In this document: positions 8,436 to 16,824 of the stretch, piece after piece
Layout of the letters: each line of letters begins with the position of its first letter
Position numbering within the stretch: the stretch's first letter is position 1
From: Planctomycetaceae bacterium UBA2671
GTDB lineage: Bacteria; Planctomycetota; Planctomycetia; Planctomycetales; Planctomycetaceae
Reading direction: 5' to 3'
DNA length: 35,169 nucleotides
Assembly: GCA_002359185.1 (NCBI GenBank)
Contig: DEML01000031.1
Location: 1 to 35,169 of the forward strand
Notes under the pieces: generated by a model
Seen by the model: only the letters and a program-made list of their open reading frames with translations
Database searches by the model: none
Told to the model about the DNA's origin: nothing
Position numbers and translations under genes: made by a program

Positions 8436-9506
8436 ATGTCCTTAGATAAAACAACCGTCTCTGTTTTAACTCCACCCGGACGGGGAGCAGTGGCAACAAT
8501 TTTGGTATCCGGTCAGTTGGATGCACTCAGGCAACGTGCAGAAGATACAGGCAGTCCATTTTTTATTGCAAAGAACGGACTCCCCATAGAAAAACAAACA
8601 CTTCATCGAATTGTGTTTGGAAGTTGGGGCGACGAAGAGCTTGTGATTTGCCGTACAGCAGAAGAGTGTTTGGAAATCTATTCTCATGGAGGGCAGCAGG
8701 CAGTCACTCGGATAATGCAAAGTCTCGTCGAGTCAGGAGCTGAGCAAATCAATTGGGAGTCTTCCGTCGACAAACAATCTGAGAGCTGGTTGGCTGATTA
8801 CCACAAGGCTCTCTCCAGTTGTTCAACGGAAAGAACGGCAGAGCTTTTACTTCTGCAGATGCATCATGGAGCCTCTTTCTGGAGCCGACTTCAACTGGGG
8901 ACTGTATCCACAGATGAACTTACAATAGCACGGAAGTGGGCCCGATTTGGGCAGCATCTGGTAACCCCCTGGGAAGTTGTGATTGGCGGGCCACCCAATG
9001 TGGGCAAATCCTCTTTGATCAATCGGCTGCTTGGTTATGAGCGAGCAATCGTTTTCGACCAACCGGGAACAACGCGAGATGTCGTCAGTGCCGATACGGC
9101 AATTGATGGCTGGCCTGTTCGCTTTTCCGATACCGCAGGACAACGTCAAACCTGCGACGCATTAGAAACTAAGGGGATTTCATATGCGATTGCAAAATTT
9201 CAACAGGCCGATTTGCAGATCCTTGTTTTTGACCAGAGTCTCCAGCCGGATGATTTCACGCTCTCATTGATGGCAGAATTTCCGGAAGCCATTCTACTTT
9301 ATCATAAGTCCGATTTACCGATGAATTCTGAATGGCATCGAATCAAATTCCCTTCCACTCCCCTGCCCGTTTCCAGCATAACTGGAGACGGAATTCAAAA
9401 AGTACTGGCTGAAATCTCCGCACGACTTGTCCCAGTGCTTCCTCCTGAGGAAGTTGTTTATCCGATTTCAGAGAGACAACGAAATTTGCTGAAACAAAAG
9501 ATCTGA
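8436..9506 (+). CDS. MnmE/TrmE-like GTPase lacking the C-terminal CxGK motif
   Basis: The start is taken at the ATG at 8436, since family similarity begins right after it. An ATG at 8406 would add ten residues, and neither has a clear ribosome binding site. The 356-residue protein has a TrmE_N-like start (VLTPPGRGAVATILVSG) and the remnant CLEIYSHGG, but not the PGEFTxRAF segment of true MnmE. The G domain has G1 GPPNVGKSS (about 185-193), PGTTRD, G3 DTAGQR and a G4 reading HKSD instead of NKxD. MnmE is usually about 450 residues and ends C[IV]GK, with the Cys needed for tRNA U34 modification. This protein ends QRNLLKQKI, so it is unlikely to modify tRNA in the MnmE way. A canonical MnmE is expected elsewhere. 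The LarA-like gene follows after 44 bases, probably in one transcript. Confidence 0.8.
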   Translation: MSLDKTTVSVLTPPGRGAVATILVSGQLDALRQRAEDTGSPFFIAKNGLPIEKQTLHRIVFGSWGDEELVICRTAEECLEIYSHGGQQAVTRIMQSLVESGAEQINWESSVDKQSESWLADYHKALSSCSTERTAELLLLQMHHGASFWSRLQLGTVSTDELTIARKWARFGQHLVTPWEVVIGGPPNVGKSSLINRLLGYERAIVFDQPGTTRDVVSADTAIDGWPVRFSDTAGQRQTCDALETKGISYAIAKFQQADLQILVFDQSLQPDDFTLSLMAEFPEAILLYHKSDLPMNSEWHRIKFPSTPLPVSSITGDGIQKVLAEISARLVPVLPPEEVVYPISERQRNLLKQKI

Positions 9507-9550
9507 GATGATTTTCACTGAGCTCCAATTACCGAGAATGTCAGAATTTT

Positions 9551-10789
9551 ATGGCAACCTATCCTAAGATGTACCGAGTTACGCGTCAGTTTACTGAGCC
9601 AGTACTGGACGATCTTCAAACGGAAGTGAAGGTAGCTGTTAGTGCTCTGGTGGCAAATCGCAAATTAGCACCCGGTTCAAAAATTGGAATTGCTGTCGGC
9701 AGTCGTGGAATTGCTTCGCTGTCGATAATCCTCAAAGCGATTGTGCTGGAACTAAATCAACTTGGATTCCGACCTTATTTAATCCCGGCGATGGGAAGTC
9801 ATGGAGGAGCGAATTCAACGGGACAAATGCAGGTTTTGCAAAATCTGGGAATTGACTTCAAAGAGCTTAACGTCGAATGTCTGGCTGAAATGTCGACAAA
9901 CGTGATCGGAAAGACTTCACATGAGGTGCCGATCCATTTTGCGGAGACGGCTTTGAAATTGGATGGTTTACTGATTTGTAATCGCATCAAACCGCATACG
10001 CGATTTACCGGAAATGTCCAATCCGGTTTATTGAAAATGATGACGGTCGGCTTAGGGAAAGAAACTGGAGCCGCCACTTATCATCGGGCAGAACGAGAAA
10101 TTGAATTCGACGACCTGATTCGCGAAGCTGCTTGTGTCATCATCGAAAAGACTCCGATTATTGGGGGCATCGCACTCATTGAAAATCAATCGAAACAGAT
10201 TGCGGAAATTTATTCTGTTCCTGCGAATGAAATGATCGATCGGGAGCCAGCCTTGCTTAAGCGTGCGATGGAACTTGTTCCTCGTCTACCACTCCAAAAA
10301 ATCGATTTACTGATTGTCGATGAAATGGGCAAAGAAATCAGCGGAACGGGCATGGATACGAATGTTGTTGGCAGAAAATTCAACGATCATGCTTCTTGTC
10401 CTAAAGACTGGTGTCAGACATCTCTCATTTACATTCGCGGGCTTACCGCGGCGACTGCAGGAAATGCTACAGGAATCGGCATGGCTGAATTCACGAATCC
10501 TGAAGCAGTCGCTCAAGTGGACTGGGTGAAGACACGTATTAATTCCATTACAGCTGGTCATCCGACTGCTGCCATGTGTCCGGTCGTTCTCGATGATGAT
10601 AAAGCTGTTATCGAAGCTGCTATGCAAATTGCGGGAGAGAATCTGCGAATCCTGCATATTCGTAATACAGCTCAATTGAAAGAAGTATTTGTCAGTCAAA
10701 GTGGGTTGGATGAACTCAAAGTCCTTGAGCCAAATTGCGTGATCTCAGACTGCGACTACTATAACTGCGAAAATTTGCACGGATTTTGA
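9551..10789 (+). CDS. LarA-like protein (lactate racemase N-terminal domain, DUF2088 family)
   Basis: The 412-residue protein resembles the nickel-pincer lactate racemase family. Visible blocks are AVGSRGIAS, AMGSHGGANSTGQ (His84), CNRIKPHTRFTG (His149), SGLLKMMTVGLGKETGAATYH (Lys162, His178). The Lys162-His178 spacing of 16 equals that between the cofactor-linking Lys184 and Ni ligand His200 of Lactobacillus plantarum LarA, which supports cofactor use. The family includes racemases and epimerases of various 2-hydroxy acids, so the substrate is unknown. LarB, LarC and LarE, which make the cofactor, are not in this window. The gene follows the MnmE-like GTPase closely. A distinctive Cys-rich end (SDCDYYNCENLHGF) is seen. 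No good ribosome binding site stands before the ATG. Confidence 0.8.
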   Translation: MATYPKMYRVTRQFTEPVLDDLQTEVKVAVSALVANRKLAPGSKIGIAVGSRGIASLSIILKAIVLELNQLGFRPYLIPAMGSHGGANSTGQMQVLQNLGIDFKELNVECLAEMSTNVIGKTSHEVPIHFAETALKLDGLLICNRIKPHTRFTGNVQSGLLKMMTVGLGKETGAATYHRAEREIEFDDLIREAACVIIEKTPIIGGIALIENQSKQIAEIYSVPANEMIDREPALLKRAMELVPRLPLQKIDLLIVDEMGKEISGTGMDTNVVGRKFNDHASCPKDWCQTSLIYIRGLTAATAGNATGIGMAEFTNPEAVAQVDWVKTRINSITAGHPTAAMCPVVLDDDKAVIEAAMQIAGENLRILHIRNTAQLKEVFVSQSGLDELKVLEPNCVISDCDYYNCENLHGF

Positions 10790-11065
10790 TTTCTGAAAAT
10801 CGTGTCAAGCAGAAAATCTGCAATTTTTTGCAGTGTACAATTTCTGGAATATTTTCTTAGAGAATTTCAGTCATATCGTTTATTATTGATTAGTTCAGCA
10901 GAAATCCAATTCTGGAATCCAAAAGACTCGCTAAGAAATCGTGTCCTATCATCGATGGTTTCTTCGGTCGTATTCCTGGCTGAAATTGCGGGAAGCACGC
11001 ATATGTCGTGACCTGTTGAACATGTCCACCTCAAGGCATCTCATCAAAATTCAGGAGAAACGATT

Positions 11066-11554
11066 ATGAGCAATTACAGAAATCTGACAGCTCGCGACAT
11101 TATGGTTCGCAAAGTGATTACCCTGCGACCTCAGATGGAAGTGATGGATGCAATTCGGGTGATGATGAAACACAAAATCGCTGGAGCTCCCGTTGTGAAC
11201 GATCATGGACGTTATCTGGGGGTCTTCTCCGAGAAAAGCTCATTGAGTGTCTTGCTGGGTATGGAATACGACAGTGATCCGACAACAGAAATTCGATCCT
11301 ACGTTGATACCACCGCTCGCTTCGTTCACGAAGATACGGATATGCTGAGTATTGTCGATATTTTTCTGAATGAACCCTACAGACGTTTACCGGTATTGAG
11401 AGATAAGGATGAACTGGTTGGACTGGTATGCCGCAGGGATGTGCTGCGTGCATTCAACGATGGCATGCGAAAACGGCAGAAGGCAACTGGAGATTCTGGC
11501 ATTTTGTATTTCAGCAGCGTCACACAGCGAGAGGATTCCACAATCATTTCCTGA
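11066..11554 (+). CDS. Tandem CBS-domain protein
   Basis: The 162-residue protein has two CBS motifs. The first begins TARDIMVRKVITLRP and runs to about residue 70. The second spans about 78-138 (FVHEDTDMLSIVDIFLNEP through GLVCRRDVLRAF). CBS pairs usually bind adenine nucleotides and act as energy sensors. No attached enzyme or channel domain is present, so this is a stand-alone module of unknown partner. AGGAGA stands about eight bases before the ATG. A rho-independent terminator follows at 11583-11611, so the gene is probably transcribed alone. Confidence 0.9.
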   Translation: MSNYRNLTARDIMVRKVITLRPQMEVMDAIRVMMKHKIAGAPVVNDHGRYLGVFSEKSSLSVLLGMEYDSDPTTEIRSYVDTTARFVHEDTDMLSIVDIFLNEPYRRLPVLRDKDELVGLVCRRDVLRAFNDGMRKRQKATGDSGILYFSSVTQREDSTIIS

Positions 11555-11582
11555 GAGAATATAGATTTTTTCGACAAGCCAG

Positions 11583-11611
11583 CAGGGTACCCAATCGGGT
11601 GCCCTGTTTTT
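11583..11611 (+). terminator. Rho-independent terminator after the CBS gene
   Basis: A ten-base stem (CAGGGTACCC with GGGTGCCCTG, one G-T pair) has a four-base AATC loop and is followed directly by TTTTT. It lies 29 bases after the CBS gene stop codon. Confidence 0.9.
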
Positions 11612-11701
11612 AATGATGTCGTGGTTATTCTTTATGATTGAGATTGTTGAATGACTCAATTATTATGATGAAATTCACATTCCATTTTCACTGCTCTGTG
11701 A

Positions 11702-12877
11702 ATGCTCATGAATCCTCGCCGTAGTGTTGCCCTGTTAATTGAGTCGTCGAATGCGTATGCACGGGGCTTGCTGGCAGGTGTCGTAACTTATGTCCGACAG
11801 CATGCCAACTGGTCGATCTTTCTTCCAGAGCAGGAACGGGGAGCCAATCCGCCCAAATGGCTTTCGAGCTGGAACGGGGATGGCTTGCTGGTTCGGATTG
11901 AAACTGATGAAATTGCCCGCACCGTGCGGAAATCGAAATTGCCTCTGGTTGATTTAAGTGCTGCCCGCTATTTGGATGATGTTCCCTGGGTTGAAACCGA
12001 TGATGCAGCGATTGCACAACTGGCCGCAGAGCATTTGATGGAGCGCGGCTTTCAGCATCTGGCTTACTGTGGCGACCCTGGATTTCAATGGTCAATTCTG
12101 CGACATCAGGCGTTTGAAAAACAGATCCTGCAGTCCGGTCTCAGTTTTCATCTACATCAGTCGATACCCCGATACGATATAAAATATTCCTGGAAACGCG
12201 AAAAACGCAGACTCTCCAAGTGGATTGAAAAACTACCGAAGCCGGTAGCGATTTTTGCGTGTTACGATATCAAAGCTCAGCAACTTCTCGATGTCTGTCG
12301 TGAACTTGGCATCTCTGTTCCCGAGCAGGTCGCCGTTCTGGGGGTCGATAATGATGAACTCCTCTGCGAACTGTGCAGCCCTCCCCTTTCGAGTGTTATT
12401 CCAAATGCCCATCAAGCTGGCTTTCAGGCGGCTGCGATGCTGGATCGCATGATGAATGGCGAGAATGTTTCCACCGAAGCAATCTTCATCGAACCACTCG
12501 GAATTCATACGCGACAGTCAACCGATTTGCTGGCAATTGATGATCCCGATATTGCCAAGGCTTTTCGTTATATTCGGGAACACGCAACTGCAAACATCCG
12601 TGTAAGTGATTTACTGAGACACATTCCCCTCTCTCGCCGAATGCTGGAACATCGCTTTATTAAATATCTCGGCCGGACTCCCCATCAGGAAATTCAACGC
12701 CAGCGGATTCTCAAAGTCAAAGATTTTCTGAGCAGCACGAATCTCACACTAGCAGAAATTGCCCGCAATACAGGCTTTGAGCATGCTGAGTATCTTTCGG
12801 TTGTCTTCAAACGGGAAACCGGACAGACGCCACGGGAATATCGGAATCAAACTGGAACAAATCATATTTGGAGTTGA
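11702..12877 (+). CDS. XylR-like transcriptional regulator (PBP-like sensor plus AraC-type HTH)
   Basis: The 391-residue protein has an N-terminal periplasmic-binding-protein-like sensor (about 7-275; VALLIESSNAYARGLLAGV, then AVLGVDNDELLCELCSPPLS) and a C-terminal AraC-type double HTH (about 282-385; ADLLRHIPLSRR-like first helix pair, then LTLAEIARNTGFEHAEYLS and GQTPREYR). This is the E. coli XylR architecture, in which the sensor binds a sugar. Planctomycetes carry many such regulators, so xylose specificity cannot be assumed. ATG codons at 11702 and 11708 are both possible starts. It is a clear paralogue of the gene at 32558-33724. No sugar-use genes lie next to it. Confidence 0.88.
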   Translation: MLMNPRRSVALLIESSNAYARGLLAGVVTYVRQHANWSIFLPEQERGANPPKWLSSWNGDGLLVRIETDEIARTVRKSKLPLVDLSAARYLDDVPWVETDDAAIAQLAAEHLMERGFQHLAYCGDPGFQWSILRHQAFEKQILQSGLSFHLHQSIPRYDIKYSWKREKRRLSKWIEKLPKPVAIFACYDIKAQQLLDVCRELGISVPEQVAVLGVDNDELLCELCSPPLSSVIPNAHQAGFQAAAMLDRMMNGENVSTEAIFIEPLGIHTRQSTDLLAIDDPDIAKAFRYIREHATANIRVSDLLRHIPLSRRMLEHRFIKYLGRTPHQEIQRQRILKVKDFLSSTNLTLAEIARNTGFEHAEYLSVVFKRETGQTPREYRNQTGTNHIWS

Positions 12878-12894
12878 TTAGAACACAAAACTTT

Positions 12895-12971
12895 GGGTGG
12901 CTGGGGTCGGAGCGTAGCTCCCAGATAGTCACTTTTTCTGGGGGCTCACTTCGTTCCGATCCAAGCCACCC
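12895..12971. repeat. Intergenic inverted repeat (element b)
   Basis: A roughly 30-base arm starting GGGTGGCTGGGGTCGGAG (12895-12925) is answered by an imperfect inverted copy (12938-12971) ending CCAAGCCACCC. It lies between two same-strand genes and lacks a T-run. It resembles dispersed inverted repeats I recall from planctomycete genomes. Confidence 0.8.
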
Positions 12972-13066
12972 GGAGTTTACTATGAAGTCAGTTTCGTAGA
13001 AATTTGAAGTACGTTATTGTTAGGGAACAACAACAGCCTTAATGACTCCCGAGAAGTAACAACGGC

Positions 13067-14101
13067 ATGAATTCCTGGTCCAGTTTGACTCACATGGAAG
13101 CGGATCGCTTTGCGGTCATCAAACGGCCAGTCATCATTCTGGCTCTGCTAACGCTGCTGATCTTTGGTGGCACAGTAGGGTTTCGCATTGTAAATGAAAC
13201 CAGCTGGCTCGAGTCGTTGTATCTGGCAGTCATCACACTGACCACTCTGGGATGCCGGGATCCCGCAACTTCAAATGCGACGATGGCATTTGTTGTCATC
13301 TATCTGGGCTGTGGCCTGGGGCTGTTCAGTTACAGTCTGTTTACTCTCGGCCAGAGTCTACTCGATCCCCAATTTCGTCAATTCTGGAAACAACGACGCA
13401 TGATCAACAAAATCGAATCACTGAAAGATCATCACATTGTCTGCGGCTTCGGACGGATGGGCCGGACGATTTGCGAGTATCTGGATCGGCGAAATCGTCC
13501 CTTTGTCGTGATCGATCTGGATAGCGATGTGCTCGAAGCTCACTGCACCGCTCACAACTGGCTGTATATTGTCGGTGATGCCACTGACGATGTGCATTTG
13601 CAGAATGCGGGAATCGACCGTGCCTGTTCCCTGGCCTCAGTCTTGCCTTCGGATTCCGATAACACGTATGTCGTTCTCTCCGCCCGTATGCTGAACAATG
13701 GCTTGCAGATTGTCGCTCGGGCCAGTGACGAAAAAGCGATTCAGAAAATCGAACGAGCCGGGGCGACCCGCGTCATCAGTCCCTTCAGCAGCGGGGGAAT
13801 GAAAATGGCCCGTTTCATGATCAACCCCTCCGTCGAAAGCTTCGTCGAAGTCGCCGACAAGCACGATTCCGATCTCGAACTGGTCGACATTCAAATCAAG
13901 GAAACGAGTTCACTTGTCGGCAAAAAACTCTCCGAAACGAAACTAGCCGAGCAAGGCGTGATGATCCTGGCCATTCGCCGCGCCAACGGCGAACAACTTC
14001 TGCCGCCACCGGGAGCAGCACTTCTGCAAGCGGGAGATAATCTGTTTGCCTTTGGGCATGCGAATAAAGTGGCGATGGTGATTAGCAATTGTGAAGAGTG
14101 A
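13067..14101 (+). CDS. RCK/TrkA-type ion channel protein with an aberrant selectivity filter
   Basis: The 344-residue protein has a first membrane helix (about 20-38), a pore-helix segment (SLYLAVITLTT), a second membrane helix (about 72-98) and a cytoplasmic RCK region. The RCK N-domain has GFGRMGRTICEYL (127-139) and the aspartate of VIDLDSD, as in NAD-type Rossmann folds. An RCK_C domain covers about 255-340. This is the two-TM MthK/Kch-like layout. The filter expected as T-V-G-Y-G-D reads T60-L-G-C-R-D65, confirmed in the DNA (ACT CTG GGA TGC CGG GAT). Canonical potassium selectivity is therefore doubtful. It may conduct another ion, be a regulatory subunit, or be non-conducting. The start ATG has a weak upstream AAG-rich site, and a second ATG lies nine codons on. 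Confidence 0.85.
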   Translation: MNSWSSLTHMEADRFAVIKRPVIILALLTLLIFGGTVGFRIVNETSWLESLYLAVITLTTLGCRDPATSNATMAFVVIYLGCGLGLFSYSLFTLGQSLLDPQFRQFWKQRRMINKIESLKDHHIVCGFGRMGRTICEYLDRRNRPFVVIDLDSDVLEAHCTAHNWLYIVGDATDDVHLQNAGIDRACSLASVLPSDSDNTYVVLSARMLNNGLQIVARASDEKAIQKIERAGATRVISPFSSGGMKMARFMINPSVESFVEVADKHDSDLELVDIQIKETSSLVGKKLSETKLAEQGVMILAIRRANGEQLLPPPGAALLQAGDNLFAFGHANKVAMVISNCEE

Positions 14102-14230
14102 ACTCAATCAGCAGTTAACAGTAATTTTATTTCTCTGTTAAGATTCATGAAACCCTGGTAGATAACTGCCAGAAAATCCGTTAGTTGTAATGTGTTGTCA
14201 GAAACTCGCTGGTTTTTCAGGAGAGAGTTC

Positions 14231-14641
14231 ATGAAGGATTGCATTCGAGGATTATGGTTGTTGCTGATTGTTGTTCTGCTGATTCCCGCATTTGCAATGT
14301 CGGATGAGGAGAATGCTGAGCAGAAGAAAACGTTTGAAGGGAGCTGGAATAATCGCAAGTACAATTCTTCCGGCCCGCTCAAATGTGAGGCTCGTCCGGG
14401 AGAGGACGGGAAAGTGAAAGCGACTTTCTCGGGGACATTCATGGGGGATCCATTTACCTATGATGTCGAATTCAGTGCAAAACCAGGTAAAGGGCAGACG
14501 GATCTGGTTGGTAAGGCGACTGTCAGTGGTCATATTTACGACTGGAGCGGATATCTGAAAGGTACTCGGCTTTACGGAAAATATCTGGGCACTAACGGAT
14601 ACAATGGAGAATTTGTCCTGAATGAAGCTCGGAGTAATTAA
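14231..14641 (+). CDS. Small exported protein of unknown function
   Basis: The start is set at the ATG at 14231 because CAGGAGAGAG stands before it. An upstream in-frame start at 14192 is less likely. The 136-residue product has a signal peptide (about 1-22, LLLIVVLLIPAFA) and a mature part with beta-rich, Gly-rich segments (VKATFSGTFMGDPFTYDVEF, then GYLKGTRLYGKYLGTNGYNGEF). I do not recognise the family. The segments suggest a small beta-barrel or lipocalin-like fold. No cysteine pairs or catalytic motifs are visible in the mature part. Confidence 0.7.
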   Translation: MKDCIRGLWLLLIVVLLIPAFAMSDEENAEQKKTFEGSWNNRKYNSSGPLKCEARPGEDGKVKATFSGTFMGDPFTYDVEFSAKPGKGQTDLVGKATVSGHIYDWSGYLKGTRLYGKYLGTNGYNGEFVLNEARSN

Positions 14642-14670
14642 TGCTGGCAATGCTCTGTTAAAAATATATT

Positions 14671-14792
14671 GACCACGAAGGACACAAAGGCACGAAGAGA
14701 TTTTTGAAACATAAAAAATCTGTGACAAAGTGTTGATTTTCTTTGACTACGTAAATCGAAAACCTCTTTGTGTCTTCGTGCCCTAGTGGTTC
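14671..14792. repeat. Intergenic inverted repeat between convergent genes (element c)
   Basis: GACCACGAAGGACACAAAGG with the bases after it (14671-14705) is answered by an imperfect inverted copy (14761-14792, ending CTTCGTGCCCTAGTGGTTC). It sits between convergent genes and could act as a bidirectional terminator. The ACGAAG-ACAC motif belongs to a dispersed repeat type I recall from several environmental bacteria. Confidence 0.75.
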
Positions 14793-14820
14793 AAAAATAA
14801 TTTCCAGAAATGATCTATCT

Positions 14821-16182
14821 TTATAAAGTTTTCAGATATTCAAGTAAGGCTTTTTTATCATCCTGTGAAAGCAGGTCAGGATAATCGTGACCTGAATTGC
14901 TTTTACCGGGTTTAGAAGTGTCAAAATATCTTCTCCGTAGAGCGGGAGCAGTCACTTCATCCGGAATGTGGGCATAAGCTGAAAAAGTAATCCCAACGGC
15001 TTCAGTATCATATTCCTGAGACTCTTTCTTCCAGACTTCAGGACGCTTTTCGAGCGATAGCACACCTTCGAGTGTTGGAACACATCCATTGTGAAAGTAA
15101 GGAGCAGAAGCCCAGATTCCATCCAGTGGAGGGGCAACATACCCACCGGGATTCTCTTTGACTTTGCGAGCACCGTAATGAGACAACCAGCTTTTGCCAT
15201 AGTTGGCACGATGTTCTCTGCTCAATGCCTGAAGACGAACAGGATCGGTTCCAATTTCTTCGATAGGAATTGTTCGCTGAGGATAAGTCTCGGTTTTCCC
15301 ATACGTCCCATGACATTCTGCACAGTTGTTATCGAAAACTAACTCCCCTGCTCTGGCTAAATCCGCATCGATGTTAAAGGGAAATTTCGGCGCCTCAATC
15401 GATTCCAGATAAGCGTAGATATCTATGAAGTCACTTTCCCATTCATCAAGTTGCACGCGATCGTTTTCGCGAATGAGGACAAAGGGGATCAATGCCCGGT
15501 AATCTTTCTCGACAAAGCCATCGATATACAGGTATTTCCGCTTTTTGAAATGCCACCAGGGGGGAGCCTCCATATCGTGATGCACGAGTTCGGGGGGTGA
15601 GCGAAAAGAGAGGAGATTCATATCATGATCGCGATAGGATTCGAGAGCCACACCAAACATCACTGCGTTTGTCGTGCCGTTGGAGCCTCCCATCGGAAAA
15701 AAGATAGAACTCAAATCGCGTGAAGAAAGTGGTTTACCGATGCGAAGTTTCGTTGTGCGAACATCATCCGTAAGAGATTGCAGCGCATAATTGGAATTCG
15801 GCAAACCGGGAATGACACGCCCGGCGACTTCTCCTCCGTGGCAGGAAAAACAGTTCATGTAATACTGGCCATTTTCATTCACCACGTACTGCAATGGCTT
15901 TTCATAACTTTCGCCGGGACGGTTGGTCAAACCGTAGTAGGAGAAGATTTCTTCTCGTCGCACTTCAGGAGGGAGCGATTCTATGCGATGGCGCTCTTTA
16001 ACGGGCCAGCTTTGCCAGAGATTCTCGAAGGTTTCGTTGTCAAAATCAGGAATCAGGTAAGGATTATTGAGAATAAACCAGTAACCACGCTCCGCCGCGG
16101 TTAAATTTGCGGGTGGTTCCTGAGCTTGAATTCCCGAGGTCAAACAGGAAAGTGTTAGAAGTGTGACCAGACTCCATCGCAT
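14821..16182 (-). CDS. Exported di-haem c-type cytochrome (RoxA/peroxidase-like)
   Basis: The start is taken at 16182, where CAGGAGA precedes the ATG. The 453-residue protein has a signal peptide (about 1-20, LLTLSCLTSGIQA). Two haem-c motifs are present: CFSCH (111-115) and CAECH (287-291). The later block GIWASAPYFHNGCVPTLEGVL is typical of the di-haem cytochrome c peroxidase and RoxA/RoxB rubber-oxygenase superfamily. It is shorter than RoxA, so an oxygenase role is not assured. A periplasmic electron carrier or peroxidase is equally possible. The response regulator lies 96 bases upstream on the same strand and might share its transcript. Confidence 0.85.
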   Translation of the reverse strand: MRWSLVTLLTLSCLTSGIQAQEPPANLTAAERGYWFILNNPYLIPDFDNETFENLWQSWPVKERHRIESLPPEVRREEIFSYYGLTNRPGESYEKPLQYVVNENGQYYMNCFSCHGGEVAGRVIPGLPNSNYALQSLTDDVRTTKLRIGKPLSSRDLSSIFFPMGGSNGTTNAVMFGVALESYRDHDMNLLSFRSPPELVHHDMEAPPWWHFKKRKYLYIDGFVEKDYRALIPFVLIRENDRVQLDEWESDFIDIYAYLESIEAPKFPFNIDADLARAGELVFDNNCAECHGTYGKTETYPQRTIPIEEIGTDPVRLQALSREHRANYGKSWLSHYGARKVKENPGGYVAPPLDGIWASAPYFHNGCVPTLEGVLSLEKRPEVWKKESQEYDTEAVGITFSAYAHIPDEVTAPALRRRYFDTSKPGKSNSGHDYPDLLSQDDKKALLEYLKTL

Positions 16183-16278
16183 GCCAGAAAATCTCCTGAG
16201 ATAATGAATCAGGGTATTATAGACAGAAGAGTCTGTGAAGACAGTCCATCCCACTGCGATGCGGTCAATTCCAGGAGA

Positions 16279-16824
16279 TTACGGAGCCCGTTTTTTTAAT
16301 TTTCGCTGCAGAGTCCGACGAGGAATTCCTAACTGTCTGGCGGCTTCGGAAATGTTTTCTCCGCAATCGGCCAGAACTCGCTGGATATGTTCCCATTCCG
16401 TTTCTGCAAGAGTTTGCGGTTTGTATTGAATTTCTACAGAACGATTTCCACGATCAGGCACGGTATTGAACGCAGAGAGAATTTGATCGGTATCAGCCGG
16501 TTTTGTCACATAATTCCATGCCCCGGCTCGCATTGCCTCGACTGCAGTTGTAATGCTGCCATAACCTGTGAGCATCACACATCGAGTGCTGGGAGAGATT
16601 TGCGTAATTGTTTCCAGCAATTCCAGACCTGAACGTCCAGTCATATTCAAATCGACAAGGGCATATTGAGGCTTTTCATGATGAATGAACTGAACCGCTT
16701 CGTCGTAATCTGACGCCACCACAGCTCGGAAGCCGCGAGACTGAATCGCCCGGGCCAGGCGGGACCGAAGCATTTCATCATCATCAACAATTAAGAAAAG
16801 TTCTCTCAAGCCATCTTGTATCAT
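16279..16824 (-). CDS. RegA/ActR/PrrA-type response regulator (receiver plus Fis-type HTH), orphan
   Basis: The start is set at the ATG at 16824, five bases after GGAGG. The preceding ATG at 16827 is also possible. The 181-residue protein has a receiver domain (about 8-120) with acidic pocket VDDDE, phosphoacceptor Asp58 (LVDLNMTG), Thr86 (MLTGYGS) and Lys108. A Fis-type HTH closes it (about 143-178; ENISEAARQLGIPRRTLQRKL). No sigma-54 AAA+ domain is present, which separates it from NtrC proteins. RegA/ActR relatives respond to redox state, and the cytochrome gene is immediately downstream, so a redox role is plausible. No histidine kinase lies in the window. Confidence 0.88.
   Translation of the reverse strand: MIQDGLRELFLIVDDDEMLRSRLARAIQSRGFRAVVASDYDEAVQFIHHEKPQYALVDLNMTGRSGLELLETITQISPSTRCVMLTGYGSITTAVEAMRAGAWNYVTKPADTDQILSAFNTVPDRGNRSVEIQYKPQTLAETEWEHIQRVLADCGENISEAARQLGIPRRTLQRKLKKRAP

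Noticed and set aside
10802..11011. 69-residue plus-strand ORF in the gap before the CBS gene
   Set aside because: It has no ribosome binding site and no family likeness, and its composition is that of an intergenic spacer.
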